This document shows positions 44,050 through 56,820 of a stretch of 64,000 bases of DNA, one piece after another. The stretch is taken from NCBI RefSeq assembly GCF_949987535.1, contig NC_080077.1:36917389-36981388 (forward strand), in the 5' to 3' direction. The translations under genes and the position numbers were made by a program. Every line of letters begins with the position of its first letter. Position 1 is the first letter of the stretch. The notes under the pieces were generated by a model that had not been told where the DNA came from, did no database searches, and saw nothing but the letters and a program-made list of their open reading frames with translations. The DNA is from Balaenoptera acutorostrata. Its lineage: Eukaryota; Chordata; Mammalia; Artiodactyla; Balaenopteridae.

Positions 44050-44320
44050 TGATGGCAAGTAGCCCATTTGTTGGAAATTCAACAAATATGTATCAAATAC
44101 CTACTGTGTGTCTGGCACTGTTCCAGGCACTTGAATTCATGGAGGCAACACACCTTTGGATTCTCTGTGTTCATTCAATGCTTTTATTATTGAATGTTTT
44201 TATTATTATTTAGTATCAGGTTCTATACTAAAAGCCAGGGTTTCCAAGTTAAATAAGACGCAGCCCCTGGTTTCCAAGACCTCACAATCCAGTGCAAAAC
44301 CAACAGACAAAAACCAGGAG
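44050..44320. repeat. Ancient interspersed repeat, family not assigned
   Basis: 'tcaacaaatatgtatcaaat' ... 'tgtgtctggcactgttccag' ... 'agcccctggtttccaagacc' is the mammal-wide 'tttattgag...ggcactgttc' type. Confidence 0.45.
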
Positions 44321-44469
44321 TGCTTTGTTCTTTACTACTATTGTGCTTTCCCCTAAAAAATGAGAGTTAACCACCCACATTCAAGATAGCACATCAAACC
44401 TTTGAGATATATCTTGTTGGGTTTCCTAACTACCCTTTAAAAGAAGCAACATGCCAAGAACCATCTTCA

Positions 44470-44650
44470 AGCCATAGAATCAAAATGAGTGACAGCTAAA
44501 AGGAACCTTAAAAATCACCCATCTGTACCTACCAATTTCTGAGGAAACTGAGGCCTGGGACTCAGGAAGCCACTCGCAGATCCCATGTCATCTGGCTCCA
44601 GGGACTTTGTCCTTCCCCAGTGTGTCGCGCTGAGCTACCTCCCTTGTGAT
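44470..44650. repeat. Ancient interspersed repeat, family not assigned
   Basis: 'agctaaaaggaaccttaaaa' ... 'tgaggaaactgaggcctggg' resembles the same old repeat type as 8255-8425. Confidence 0.4.
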
Positions 44651-46107
44651 CAACCAAGACCCTTCTGCCTGCCAGGAGAAAATGAAAAGTTTTATTACTC
44701 ATAATTTTGGATAGGTTGTAATACTGTGGGTTTATATGAATTCACTCAAAAATTATACTCAATAAACCCCAGTGAGCAATTTAAAGGCACGATACCACCC
44801 CCCACTCTTGCTGGGAGGGCAAGGTGATGACGGCACAGAAGGGAGGAGAATGGGGGAAGCTCATAAATTATGAGAAGCAAAGGAGTGATTTCATCAAAGT
44901 GCCAAGCCCAGTCCATGGAATGTTTCAATTGTATAAAATTTATAGTTTTCCGAGGGGGATGATTTACAGGCCCTAATTTTCCACAATAAAAAGCTCAGTG
45001 GGGATTCCGTGAATGAAATATCTTTTTAAAAATAAATAAAAAATGTAATTCAAAATGAGGGTCAATGGTGCCATGTCTGGAGAATAACTCCTTCTCGGAC
45101 CAGTTCCAAAAATGAGTCATGGGAGAAAGACCCTATAAAACATGTGTTATTTTAAAATGTATAGAAAGTTGTAATAAATAAGCAATATGCAAAAAAGCAT
45201 ATCTGATACAATTTGTTCAATCGATAGGATTATATCTTATCATTAGATTTTCAATGAAAAAAGAATAAGTGGATAGTAATCCAAGGATCTGAATAAAAGT
45301 TAAAGTGTTTAAAGAAAAGGAGAAGAGAAAGGAAGATGGAAAAAGAAATCATTAAAAATAATTAAGAAAATGTGTCTTATATTCAGAGAAAAACAAAATG
45401 CAAATATGTATTGGATCTGACAAATTTGATCAATATGGAATCAGAGCCTACATTTCTTGAGATAATTCTCAGCTTCTCCCTTCAGTGAGGCCCTCCACAG
45501 GGAGTACATCAGGAGCCTTCCCTCTGCCCACAGATGCAGCCAAATGCTAGTCCTGTGAGCGAGGAATGGGCGCAGTGAGCCACGATCCAACCTCCACCCC
45601 ACATGTGTGTTTCTCCATTCTTCATAGCTGTAGCTCCATCTCAGCTTCCTGTTAGCAGCTGAATCCTCCGCTAGGTTATATCCCGGTCCTTTCAGGCTAA
45701 GGTCCTGACAAACTAGTTGGACCTTTCCAACTTCTCTCTCTGAGACACTGAATGAACCGCAACCTTAATACACTCAGGTCTTTGCTGCCCACTCCTGGAT
45801 AGATGACATTGTATCTCAGCTCCAGCAAGAGTGAAGTTTGAGTTGACCACACCACTTTGGACAGTGATTATTCACAGCAAGTTATCTCCCTCAACACACA
45901 CCCCTAGTTGATTAATTCCTGGGCTCTGTCTCCACCAGCCAGAACTGACTATGAGGCCAAGGGCATTTCACTATTGATGGTGATGATTCAGTAGTTAAAA
46001 CAAGATCAGAATTGGATTTCTGAATTCTATTTCAAGTACTATTATTGATTTGCTAGATGAATTTGATAGTCTCAAATATTGTGCATTTTCTGCTTCTCTT
46101 TTACAGT
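44651..46107. other. Unrecognised sequence
   Basis: No gene, RNA or confident repeat is visible. It is GC-richer around 45480-45800. Confidence 0.45.
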
Positions 46108-46653
46108 AGATAGACTCTAAGGTGGGCTTCTCATGATCCCCAACTCGTGTTGTTCAAGCTCTTGAATAATTCTATCCCCTTGAGAGTGAGCAGGACATGT
46201 GACTTGCTTCTAACCAATAGAATATGGCAAAGATAATGGGATTGTTACATTATGTAAGACTCCATCTTACTAACGGACTCACTCCAGAGGCTCTCGGTTG
46301 CGTGGCTTTGAAGAAGGGAACTGCAATTGTGGAAGAGGACCTATGGATGAGAACCATGTAGCATGGAACTGGGGGCAGCCTATAGGAGCTGAGAGTGGCT
46401 CCATCTGATAGCCAACAAGAAGCTGGAGACCTCAGTCTTACATCCACAAGGAAGTGACTTCTGCCAACAACCTGAGTGAGCGTGACAGCATAACCATCAC
46501 CACGCAAGCCTCCAAATGAGAACTGAGCCCCAGCTGACACCTCAGTTGCAATTTTACAAAGGACATAGTCAAGATGTGGCCAACTTCTGGCCCACGGAAA
46601 TTGTTAGATCACAACGTTTGTGGTAATTTGTTAAGCCCCAGTAGATAATGAAT
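46108..46653 (+). mobile_element. MLT1-type LTR (ERVL-MaLR), solitary
   Basis: 'gtgacttgcttctaaccaat' plus 'agaatatggcaaagataatg', then 'tggagacctcagtcttacat', 'aatgagaactgagccccagc' and the 3' end 'ggtaatttgttaagccccag...agataatgaata' follow an MLT1 LTR in order. It is an ancient non-coding LTR relic with no internal genes. Confidence 0.7.
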
Positions 46654-46689
46654 ACAACTTTAATTCAAATAAATTTTAAAAATGATTAC

Positions 46690-46935
46690 AATGACAGTGT
46701 GGTGGATGCTATAGAAGCCTTATTTTTATGATTCCTAAGACAAAGCCTCCAACTTTGAAGGAGTTTACAAGCCAGATGGAAAGATTAAATGAAGTTAAAC
46801 AGTATTGTGTGATAAGTGAGAGCTTAGGGCAGTTCATAATTAATTGCCATATAAATGAGGCAGGGACAAGTGTTCTAGGTGTTATTTGGAAAGACAGGTC
46901 ACTGGGTCCCAGGAAGAGTTTCTGATGGAAATTGA
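46690..46935. repeat. Ancient interspersed repeat, family not assigned
   Basis: 'ctccaactttgaaggagttt' ... 'gtattgtgtgataagtgaga' resembles part of the mammal-wide 'tttattgag' repeat. Low certainty. Confidence 0.35.
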
Positions 46936-47094
46936 GCCAGTCCCACAATTCTTGCAGGATGAATAGGGTTTGCCTTGGCAGAGGTGAAAAGTAACACATT
47001 TGTGACTCGAAGTACACCTCCTTTAGAGAATGGTTAACACATCCCCATCTCTGTAGAATGAAAATGCAGTTTTCTATGGGATCAACAATTTTAT

Positions 47095-47285
47095 GAGCCT
47101 ACAATTATATGACCTTGACAAGTTATTTTATCCTCGAAACCTCAGTTCACTTCACTGTAATTCAGGTATAAGAATGGTCTCTCTCCATTAAGTTGTTTTG
47201 AAAGTCAAATGAAAAAAAAAAAACAATTAAAGTGCTTAGCACATGTAAGTGCCTGATAAATACTTGCTCTTTTATTACCAATAGG
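47095..47285 (+). repeat. MIR SINE relic
   Basis: 'atgaccttgacaagttattt', 'aacctcagttcacttcactg', 'aaagtgcttagcacatgtaa' and 'gcctgataaatacttgctct' follow MIR in order, with an A12 run inserted. Confidence 0.65.
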
Positions 47286-48524
47286 ACTGTTAATACCTGC
47301 TAGAAGAAGAGACTGCAGTTCAACAGAGAGCTCTCTTTTCACCAGATCTTTTAGCCAGCTCAGAGGCAAGCTAAGAGTCTCAGCCTCTCTCCCAGTACTG
47401 GGGCCATTTCAAAGAAATGTTGCTTTCCACTCTGGCTTCCTGCCTTGTGTTGTTAGGCACTTTGATGGCAATGAAGTTTCCCTGTACTAAACCACGAGTG
47501 ACTTGTGGACAAAGGCCTATTTCATTTTAACTCACACCAGGTCCCAAAAAAAGCTGTGCATGTAGTAAATCCTCCTAAAGGGGTTTTGTTTTGTGTTTTT
47601 GTTTTTTCAATGATGATTAGGGCAGCATCTCAGGAGTTGGGAGGGGGTTGGGAGGTGGTAAAGACATTTCTTAAAATTCTAGCCTCTATCCTAGGTCCTT
47701 TGAAATACTTTGCTTGATGTTCCAGAATTTAAGCCTACCCTGTCCAGCCGCAAGCAATTTTCCTGGCCCAGTTAGTATATGTAGTTCAACCTTTTATTTT
47801 TTTGTAGCATATCTATTGCCTACCACTTACACATTCTTCTCTTCTTTTCTTTCAGGATCCGTCTTGAGAAATGTTCCCTGCTTGCAAGTTTCTCCACAAT
47901 AATCAATTGCTATAATCAATAATGACAGCAATAACCTGTTGAGGTCCCATCGATTTGTATTTTTGCAAGCTCTCACTGCCTCCATGGAGAAAGCATACAA
48001 CATCTCTATCATACTAAAAAGTCAAATTTAGACTGCATTACATCTATTGAAAATTTATAAATATGAGGTATATGTGAGTCTTCTGGTTAGGTGATGGAAT
48101 TTACAGTCTTCCTGTTGTTCGGTGCTGACACTGGAACATAAGTACCCAGGAGTTTACTTGGGAAAGTTACATATGGTCAAATATTACGCATACATTTGGC
48201 ATCCTGGTGTATTTGAGAAGCAGTGTGTCTTCACACAGACAATTGGCATCTGGCTTGACTGTTGAAGAGTATAGAGGGAAAGAGAGATGCCAATAGGAAA
48301 TCAAATGAAAAGAGAAGCATGGAGAATGGCCTTTCTCCCAACCAAAAGAGAAATGGAAACACTATAGCTCCATCAGATAATCAGCTGTCCAAGTCTGAAA
48401 ATTCAGTGTACCTCTGGGGTACTTTTACTTAAAATTAATCCAGAATGTTGTTTCCTTCAAATAAATGAAAAAGACCTAAACAACAGAGTTGATTTATTTT
48501 GAGAATTAAAGCCTCCAGGAGGAG
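47286..48524. other. Unrecognised sequence
   Basis: No gene, RNA or confident repeat is visible. Confidence 0.45.
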
Positions 48525-48690
48525 GATGTGGTGGTGAATGCATGAGTTCCATCTCTGTAACTTACCAGCTGTGTGTCCTTGGGCAAACTGTAACCTCTCT
48601 GCACATCGGTTTCCTCATCTATAAAATGGGAACAGGCACACCTGCCACTTGACTGCATCAAGTAGTTGTGATTTGGAATTAGATCATGTA
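48525..48690 (+). repeat. MIR SINE relic
   Basis: 'taacttaccagctgtgtgtc', 'cttgggcaaactgtaacctc' and 'ggtttcctcatctataaaat' give a clear MIR core in order. Confidence 0.75.
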
Positions 48691-48697
48691 ACGTATA

Positions 48698-49191
48698 CAG
48701 ATGGTTCCTGACTTATGATGATTGGACTCCTTTTTTATTTTATGATGGTGCCAAAGCAATACACACTCAGTAGAAACTGTACTTCAAATTTTGAATTTTG
48801 ATCTTTTCCTGGACTAGTGATGTGCAGTATGATACTCTCTCATGATGCTGGGCAGTGGCAGTGAGCTGAAGCTCCCAGTCACCCACGTGATCAGGAGGGT
48901 AAACAACTGATAGACTTACAACCATTCTGTTCCCACACAACCATCCTGTTTTTCACTTTCAGTAAATATTCAATAAATTACGTGAGCTAGTCAACACTTT
49001 ATTATACAATAGGCTTTGTGTTCAATGATTTTGCCCAACTGTAGGCTAATGTAAGTGTTCTGAGCACGTTTAAGGTAGGCCAGGCTACGATGTTCAGTAG
49101 TTTAGGTGCATTAAACGCATTTCAACTTATATATTTTCAACTCCTGATGGATTTATTGGGACAAATCTCTTTGGAAGTTGAGGAAGATCTC
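48698..49191 (+). mobile_element. Tigger-like Tc1/mariner DNA transposon, non-autonomous
   Basis: The left end CAGATGGTTCCTGACTTATG and the reverse complement of the right end (GAGATCTTCCTCAACTTCCA) are similar inverted termini, and TA is present at both edges (48696-48697, 49192-49193), as expected for this superfamily. Internal text ('gtactatgc'-like 'gcagtatgatactctctcat', 'ttgcccaactgtaggctaat') is the familiar non-coding Tigger-derived type. No transposase frame remains. Confidence 0.7.
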
Positions 49192-49704
49192 TATAGCCTC
49201 ATAAAATATTATTATTATTATTAGCTTCATGGAATCATTTTGTAAGTGGGGAATACATTATAATAAATACAAAATTATTATTAACTGTAATAAACATTTG
49301 TCGGCCAAAGAGAATACCTTCTTCTGGGAACTTCTGCCTCAGATCCCCCCTGCCCCTCCCCTAGCCCAGACTTCATCTGTAGTGTGGAAGCCACCATGTT
49401 GGTATAGAATGAGTCCTCCTGGCCACAGACGATTGGGACAATGTTCCTGAGGCTCAGTCCCATTCTTACCCTCAAAGTATGTTAAGTCACACCCACATCT
49501 ATACAGTAGATTCCATTAGCAAATTTTGTTTTGCTCAAGCTTGTTTAAGTTGGGTTTCTGTCACCTGCAACAAGAAAAGTTTCTAAAACCATAAGGGAGA
49601 CAATAATGAGATAAGGATACAAAGAAAAGGGGAGAATTTCAAAATGGGAAGACTATCAAAAAGAAGGAACGTTAACAGATAAGAAATGAGACTGCCTAGA
49701 GTAT
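49192..49704. other. Unrecognised sequence
   Basis: A short TTA repeat lies at 49208-49222. No gene is recognised. Confidence 0.45.
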
Positions 49705-49830
49705 CTGGCTACAGCTGTTGAAATCTCAGCATTGTGACTTACTAGTTATGTGACATTGAGCTAATCACAATTTTAATCCTAATCTATAAAATGGAGCTAG
49801 TTTGAAATGCTTATACAATTTTGGGTACAA
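49705..49830 (+). repeat. MIR-like SINE relic
   Basis: 'gtgacttactagttatgtga' ... 'aatctataaaatggagctag' follows MIR in order. Confidence 0.6.
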
Positions 49831-50279
49831 ATGAGATCCTTTCTCTTATTTCACCAGATAGGATTAAAACGAACTCAAGAATCTTATACTGGCTTCATCT
49901 TCTACTTCACCTTCTTCTCCTTCCCCTGCATTATCTGAGAACCACAGGTTTACAAAAACCAGTTAGGAGGGTCACCTAACTTCCAATCCAAAGCATGCAA
50001 AAAGTTCCATAGGTTGCAATGGCCTCCGGAAAAAAGGGAAAACTGTCAGCAGCACTACCCTCTCGGCACCGCACTCCACCCAGGCTGCCAGACCTGCCAG
50101 GCACATGCTCAGCTAGGCCCTTCCAAAGTCCCTGCTGCTCTAAAGGCTCCATGCCCAGACTGGTACAGAGGCCCATCTTTTCCAGACCCACAACCACATG
50201 TTTCTTTCCAATCCCAAATATCACCTCAGAAGTCTGATTGATTTCCTTTGCTATCTCTGGAATTAAAAACAACAACAAC
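49831..50279. other. Unrecognised sequence
   Basis: No gene is recognised. Open frames that start here on the minus strand come mostly from the adjacent SINE. Confidence 0.45.
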
Positions 50280-50593
50280 GGGCTTCCCTGGTGGCGCAGT
50301 GGTTGAGAATCTGCCTGCCAATGCAGGGGACACGGGTTCGAGCCCTGGTCTGGGAAGATCCCACATGCCGCGGAGCAACTGGGCCCGTGAGCCACAATTA
50401 CTGAGCCTGCGCGTCTGGAGCCTGTGCTCCGCAACAAGAGAGGCCGCGATGGTGAGAGGCCCGCACACCGCGATGAAGAGTGGTCCCCACTTGCCGCAAC
50501 TAGAGAAAGCCCTTGCACAGAAATGAAGATTCAACACAGTCATAAATAAATAAATAAAAGAACGTGAATTTCTAAAAAAAAAAAAAAAAAAAA
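50280..50593 (+). mobile_element. CHR-type SINE
   Basis: Intact head (GGCTTCCCTGGTGGCGCAGTGG), box B GGTTCGAGCCC, full body and (TAAA)n. The tail then carries 'agaacgtgaatttct' before a second A19 run, so the tail is composite. I cannot find a clean target-site duplication; the left flank is an AAC repeat. Confidence 0.88.
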
Positions 50594-50651
50594 GGAAAAA
50601 TAGTCAATCAATAACCCAGAAGATGGGTATTCCAATGTCAACAACCTTTAA

Positions 50652-50677
50652 AAAAACAACAACAACAACAACAACAA
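50652..50677. repeat. (AAC)n microsatellite
   Basis: About eight ACA units after an A-run. Confidence 0.85.
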
Positions 50678-50699
50678 AGTCTTAGGCCATTTCTTCCCT

Positions 50700-51010
50700 T
50701 GATTCTGGAGCTACCCCTGTACCACCCTCCTTCATTAAACCTCTTTCCCAGAGTAGCTACCTGGTCTGTCTTCCCTTGTTGAAGTACCTCCACTTTAAGC
50801 CTTAACCAAATTATCCTCCCTACCCACTTCCTGGAGACCAGGAATTTGGAATTCCTCTCATAGCTCAGATCTTGAGGCTTTTTCCCCTTCTAAGACCATG
50901 AGCTCCTTGAAAACTGGGAGAGCATTTTTATTTTTCTTTGGGTCAAACCATACCCACCACCACCAGCGACCAAAACCTAGCCAAATGCCAGGCACATACT
51001 CAGCTCTTAA
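50700..51010 (+). repeat. L2-type LINE 3' relic
   Basis: 'ctaagaccatgagctccttg' ... 'ccaaatgccaggcacatact' fits the L2 3' end. The upstream part is assigned by continuity. Confidence 0.5.
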
Positions 51011-52599
51011 AAGTGCCTAATATGAAACCGTAAGATCTTTACCAAAAAAGAGAGTTGGTTTGTCCTGAAACTCCTCCAGCTACTTCCTCGATCATATCGA
51101 GGTGTGGCTCACTCTTCATGGGCAGGGGTCAGTCTTCTTGTTGACCTCAGAGAGGTAAGTTATGCTGCCCCCCCTTGCATTTTTGTTTTTGGCATCAGAT
51201 GAGAACAAAGAAGCATGAAATGGAAGGTATAAGGTGTACTCACATGAAGGGCAATGCCTATTTTCATCATGATTTTCAAGCAGAATTAGAAAAGACAGCT
51301 TCTGTGCCTCCTTTTTGATAATATATTTTGCATTCAAGTTTGACTCTCCATGTACTAGTTTATCCTCTACTCTTACCCAAGAAACTTTGTAAACATCTTA
51401 TCTTTGGTCTTGGTGTCTTCACTGTAAGCAAAGAGCTTAAAATAAAAGGTTGGATCGTATAGACATTATAGAGTCCTTTGGACCTGATACACAGTTTCCA
51501 CATCATTTTACATCCATAAATTACTATGGTTGTGCTTCAGAAGTGAAATTTCTGGAACTACAACATATTCATGAATATAAATCTAGCTTTTGTTTTCCCT
51601 CAAAAACTATACTTCAGAAATGAGAGAATCATCATATACTGAAGACCTTACAATATCTCTCATACTGCAGGGCACTTTCTCAATTGTTTTAGTTTGAACA
51701 AAAGTAATGTTGGCTGAAATTGTATCAGACAACGCTTATAGAGGTCACCTGAAAGAACTGATTTTTAAAAATTAGGTAGGAGGCAAAGAAACTTAATACA
51801 GATTTAACATTGTAAGTAGGCTTTTTGAAAATAAGTTATTATAATACAGAAATTACAAATAGCGTAAAATTTCCAGTATCGGCATCATATACTAAATCGA
51901 ACAATGTTATAACTCAATAGTTAGGTGCAGGTAAATATGAAGTTGTTGGGAAAACTCTGATAGGTGATTCAAAGGTTCTTCTAGTGATAAAAAAGTGATG
52001 TTGAAGATTTATGTGAAGCATTTAAGTGAAATTGTTTCATGAAAAGTAAGTGTGGAAAAAATCATTTCTAAATCAATATACTAGTTCATGTATTATTTCA
52101 TATCAACATATTGACTCTAAAATCAATATATTATTTTATTTCAAATATGCATGAACAACTAATTAATCAATCATTATTATAGGCACAAATTACCTGTTTT
52201 ATCTATCCCTAAAAGAGCTATGTGTTCAAATTGGCCACAAAACTGATTTTATTATCTTTTCATTGGAGAAATGAAAAATGGCCTAATACTTGGGGTTGTG
52301 TAATAATCAGACTTATACAATATATCAAAATGAAGAGAGATTTAATAATATCTACAGGTTTTTTTTTAACTAAGATCGAATCCCTGCCCTCCTTGTTTTT
52401 GCACTCAGTGTTGCAAAGATGTGGGAAGGATTTCACAATCCTTAAAGTATTTCGTTTTCTTTTTCCTTCTCAAAATATATTGAGAAAAAAATTATCTTAC
52501 TTTACCTTTATTACGTCTCAGATGTTAAAGAAGAATCTGATTTTTCTAACACTCCCAAATACATCCACTAAATTTGACTTGCTATCATTATGACTTAAC
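51011..52599. other. Unrecognised AT-rich sequence
   Basis: No gene, RNA or confident repeat is visible. The 123-codon frame at 52222-52593 has no family signature. Confidence 0.45.
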
Positions 52600-52740
52600 C
52601 TAAGTTTTCATTTCATCAAATGTAAAACTGGGAAGAAAATGGACCCATCCTCACAGGACCAGCATAGGTTAAATGAGATACTGCACATAAGCCCAGCCTA
52701 GTTGACGTCAATAAATTTTAACTGCTATTATTATCAGGAA
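52600..52740 (+). repeat. MIR-like SINE relic
   Basis: 'catcaaatgtaaaactggga' ... 'ataggttaaatgagatactg' ... 'gacgtcaataaattttaact' follows the MIR 3' half in order. Confidence 0.55.
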
Positions 52741-54849
52741 AAGTACAGGGATCCAACTTCCCATGCACGAAGTTGATCAGAATTACCTGGCAGATCTCAG
52801 CATTAAGTCTTGTTTAGCAATACATAGAAAGTCAACTACATATAGTCTATTAGTTCTGATATCAACTCACAAGCATGTGGACAAATTTTGAGTAATGAAT
52901 AAAATTTATTTTCATTTTGACAGAGATATGTGGAACAAGACATCTAGACAGAGAATTTTGCTGAACAGGTGGTGTGGCTGGATATAGAGAATGTGAAAGT
53001 AAAGGCTAAGAGGTATGGTATTAATATTACACCAAAGAGTAGGGCTTTACTGAAATCTGGGGAAATTTGCCCTCCTGAATTCAAAACACAACACATTCGA
53101 AGCAGAATACACAAATGCAATATATTCTTAAAAGGCAACAAAATGATGCGCATTGACTACAGATAATTTAAGGGTGCTACCAAGTTCCTAGCAGTGAGAA
53201 GTAACTCCCAGAAGAGGGAGGTTGGGAAGCAACTCCTCGGTAGATTTAATGCTACGTGAGCAGCTGCCTAATTTAATTATCTGCCAGCTGTGTCTGGCAC
53301 ATAACTGGTACTCAATGCATACTTGTAGAGTTAATGAATGTTGAACACCTACACTTTGTAAATTAATTAGTAGTTTAAACCCATAAATTTTTTACCCATC
53401 CCTTTAAAAAAAAAAAAAAAGAAATCCCCTTTTTGGACATTTCTTAAGCTGCTGAAACATGAAAGAGCAAAACAGTGTAGGCATCTGTTTATGTAGGCCC
53501 ATTTGATCAAGAGGGAAACTGATCACTAAAGGGAGGGACTGGTACCTATTAATATTCCTTACTGGGCTTCTACTAACTATACTGTTCTCCAGCTTGTCCT
53601 GCCCTGCCCCCTCCTCTCTCTCAATCTTGTTTCTCAGATCTCTACAGGAAGGCTAAAGAAAGGAGATGATTGCAACTATGTTGGGGGAAAGACAGAATTG
53701 CTGCAGAAGAGAGAAGCAGGTTGAGGCAGGAATGCAAACGGGTTGTATGGCACCTGTGGCCTATATGGAGTGATACAGGCACACTTATAAAAAGCTCAGA
53801 CTTTTATGGAACCCAAAGTAACCGCCATTCATTTCTTTGCATTCCAATAGTGCATCTGACGCGTACTCTTAATTAAAAGGCAAGTATATCTAAGAGGAAT
53901 ATATATGAATAATTGAATAATTCTTTTAAATTTAAATAGCACCCAAGACAAAGAGAAGACAAGTCGTACGTAATGGGAAGTTCAGAGTGGGCAAGACTGA
54001 GAGGAGGCCTTATAGAGAAAGCTTCCATAGTGCAGTAAGGAACACCTGTGCAGAGGCTGTGCCGCACCTAACTAGGGAAATGAGGGCAGCAGCAAAGAGG
54101 ACATGGAGGGGAGCAGAGACGAGAGTGAGTGGACACCAAATGCAATACGTAATTACCCCAAATAATAGCCTAGAGGGCAGGGGAGGCAGAAGGCTTCTTC
54201 AATGAGAGGAAGGAAGGACATCTCCTCTGGGGTGGCCTGCTGAGTCTAGAGGTGTGATCTGTCCAGAAAAACAGTGCAGAAACTCCAGACTAGACCACAT
54301 GCCCTTCCATTTAGTGTTCTGGAAGAAATTCTGAATAATTCTCAGGTCATTAAAATCCAGGGAAAATTTCAGGGAAATTATCCTACCCAGCACTTTGTAA
54401 AACCACTTACCATAAGAATAAACAAAGAGAGCTTGGAGATGTTTCTTTAAAAGGATAAGAAGCATTTTTAAGTGCTTCCCTCCACTTCCTCTCCTTACTG
54501 CCCACACTCCTCAGCCCTTGCCCCAAGAACACACACATATTGAAATGTAAAGAAATTAAAGTGTTCAGAAATAAAGAGCTTAAACAAATTTTAGTCTTCA
54601 TAAGCCAACTAAATCTCTAGAGGCAAAAGAAGATGAGATGAAGAAATCTTGGCTCAAGTTCAGATTTTTTTAAAATTTCAATTGATTAAAAAGTTTGAGA
54701 ACACCCAGGATATTACAAAAAAATTCATGAACCATGCTTCAGAAACCATTAAAAATATGGGAATGTTTCACACTCAATATGCATGCAATAAAATAAAGAT
54801 TATGTCATATTTCTCAGACAAGTACCATAATATACTATTGCCCTAAGGA
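52741..54849. other. Unrecognised sequence
   Basis: No gene is recognised. A possible L2 tip lies near 53285-53340 ('gtctggcacataactggtac'), and an A-tract at 53405-53420. Confidence 0.45.
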
Positions 54850-55480
54850 AAGGAAAGTTAAAATGATGTAAAATGCTCCTTTTATTCATCAGCTTGGCAC
54901 ATTAAAAACGTATTCTCTGGAATTTTGCTTTCCCTTGAGTAGTATTTAAAATAATTATCATTTATTACTATATGGTCTTTTTAATACAGAATGGAGGTCC
55001 CGTGATGTAAACATTATTGCTGCTGCTTTTTAGCAGCTAATGAGACACCGTCAGTGCTAACAAACAGAGGGTGAGTCAGGAAGATTACCTTCCCAAGAGA
55101 GAAAGTTATTTTCCAATCTAGATACTCTATTAGAACTCTGAAGTTAATAACTTTTCTTCTAACAATACCATCAGAAGGTTCCTCCGTTTCATAGCCATCA
55201 CCGTCAAATCACACAGTTTGGGGAAAACATAAACCCACTCATTTATGTATCTAGTCATCTTTAGTTTTGATACATTAATGTCAAATAAAAGTTAAGCTGT
55301 TTGAGAGGAAGAAAAGCCTGCAATTCGGAATAGTCTGATGAAACAAATAACATTCCCTGTAATTACAAATGGTTCCAGCCATTGACTGTGGTTATAAACC
55401 CCAAGCTTATATCTGTAGCAGTGACTCACTGCCTTGTGTTCTGTTCTCCAAATTTTAGCCTTTCATAGCTCTGATATAAC
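54850..55480. other. Unique sequence, possible conserved element
   Basis: Repeat-free by eye, with homeodomain-like motifs (TTAGCAGCTAATGAG near 55031, CCTGTAATTACAAATGG near 55356). No coding signal. Confidence 0.3.
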
Positions 55481-55609
55481 AAGCCTCTTCTTAAGGAAAT
55501 TCTCCAAGAGAGTTGGATCAATTTAAATCAATTTCATATTAATAGGTAACGCAAAATAGCAAGAGACAGATCCCAGATGCAACCCAAAAATTATTTATAG
55601 AAGAAATAT

Positions 55610-55780
55610 GATTGTGAAGTCATCATTTGGTGAATAGTTACTGAGCTCCTACTACATGCACAAGACTAGGCATGATGGAGGGTGAGGGGGGGAAATACAA
55701 AGTTTAATAAATCCCATTTCCATTTACAGAGGTTTAAAGACAAGGCAACAAACAGCAACAATGCCCTCATGGTCATGATC
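55610..55780. repeat. Ancient interspersed repeat, family not assigned
   Basis: 'agttactgagctcctactac' ... 'acaagactaggcatgatgga' is the mammal-wide 'tttattgagcacctactatg' type. Confidence 0.4.
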
Positions 55781-56439
55781 ACCATGCTAGCTAAAGTATT
55801 TGATTCTCATGAGAAAGAGACTGAAATCTAATTCACATGGGCTTTTGAAATTAGAGATAGCATGACGTCTATAAATAATTAGTTAGGATTAAGAGGTTCT
55901 AGAGTCTAACCTCAATTTGCTACCAATTGAGAGTTGGAGATAAGCTGATTAAGGACATAGGAAACATCACAAAGGGATCACCAGGAGGGTATTCCATTGT
56001 GCAGATCCAAAAAATACAGTTTTGTGGAATTACCCAGAACTGATCAGGCCCAAAGGAGACTGAAAGTATCAAGACTTAGAATAGACTGAATTGTAAACTA
56101 GAACACTACTTTACCTATTTGCACTGATCAGGTTACTTGCCAATGAACCTGGAATTCTATGGGTGTACTGGACCAAGAGAAAAACTACACTAAAAACCAA
56201 AATACTCTACTCTGTAGTCAAGAGTTAATTTCCAAGACAACCAGAATTCCCCTACTGGTTAAATATAGCAAACTCTTCTCCCTTTGTTGGCTCATCATTT
56301 GATGCAGAAAAACCTTGGCCTGGGAATCAGTCACTCCATGTCTGATGTCACCTTGACTCCAGTTTTATCTCTTCTTTTCTCCCACACCTGGCCATAACCC
56401 CCCCAAAAACCAAGCTCCAATCACACGAAATCTGTCATT
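55781..56439. other. Unrecognised sequence
   Basis: No gene, RNA or confident repeat is visible. Confidence 0.45.
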
Positions 56440-56820
56440 CTTTCCTTAATAAGCCATGCTTTCTCATGCCTCCATCCCTTAACAAATGGTTCTATTTAGA
56501 AAGTTCTTCTCCCCTTCTCATACTGTAAGACTTGGATTAAGTATTACCTCCCATGTGAAAATTTTTCTTATTCCTTCTTTCCCACTTAAACCTGGGCCCA
56601 GAAGAGTTAATTGCTCCCATTACAATCTGTTCATATCTCTGTTATAGCAGGTATCTCATGCTAAAATAATTATTTTTTACATTTGATTTATCACCCCCTC
56701 TCCCACCTCAAATAGGTCATGAACAAGGACAAGGACAGAGACCACATTGCTCAACTCTGAATATATGGACCTAGCATTTGGCAGACTCAAAAAATTTTTT
56801 GCTGACTGAATAAGTGACTA
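56440..56820 (+). repeat. L2-type LINE 3' relic
   Basis: 'ttaagtattacctcccatgt', 'ttgctcccattacaatctgt', 'ggacaaggacagagaccaca' and 'ctgactgaataagtgac' appear in the order of the L2 3' end. Confidence 0.65.

Noticed and set aside
52222..52593. A 123-codon plus-strand open frame
   Set aside because: No recognisable domain; AT-rich chance frame.
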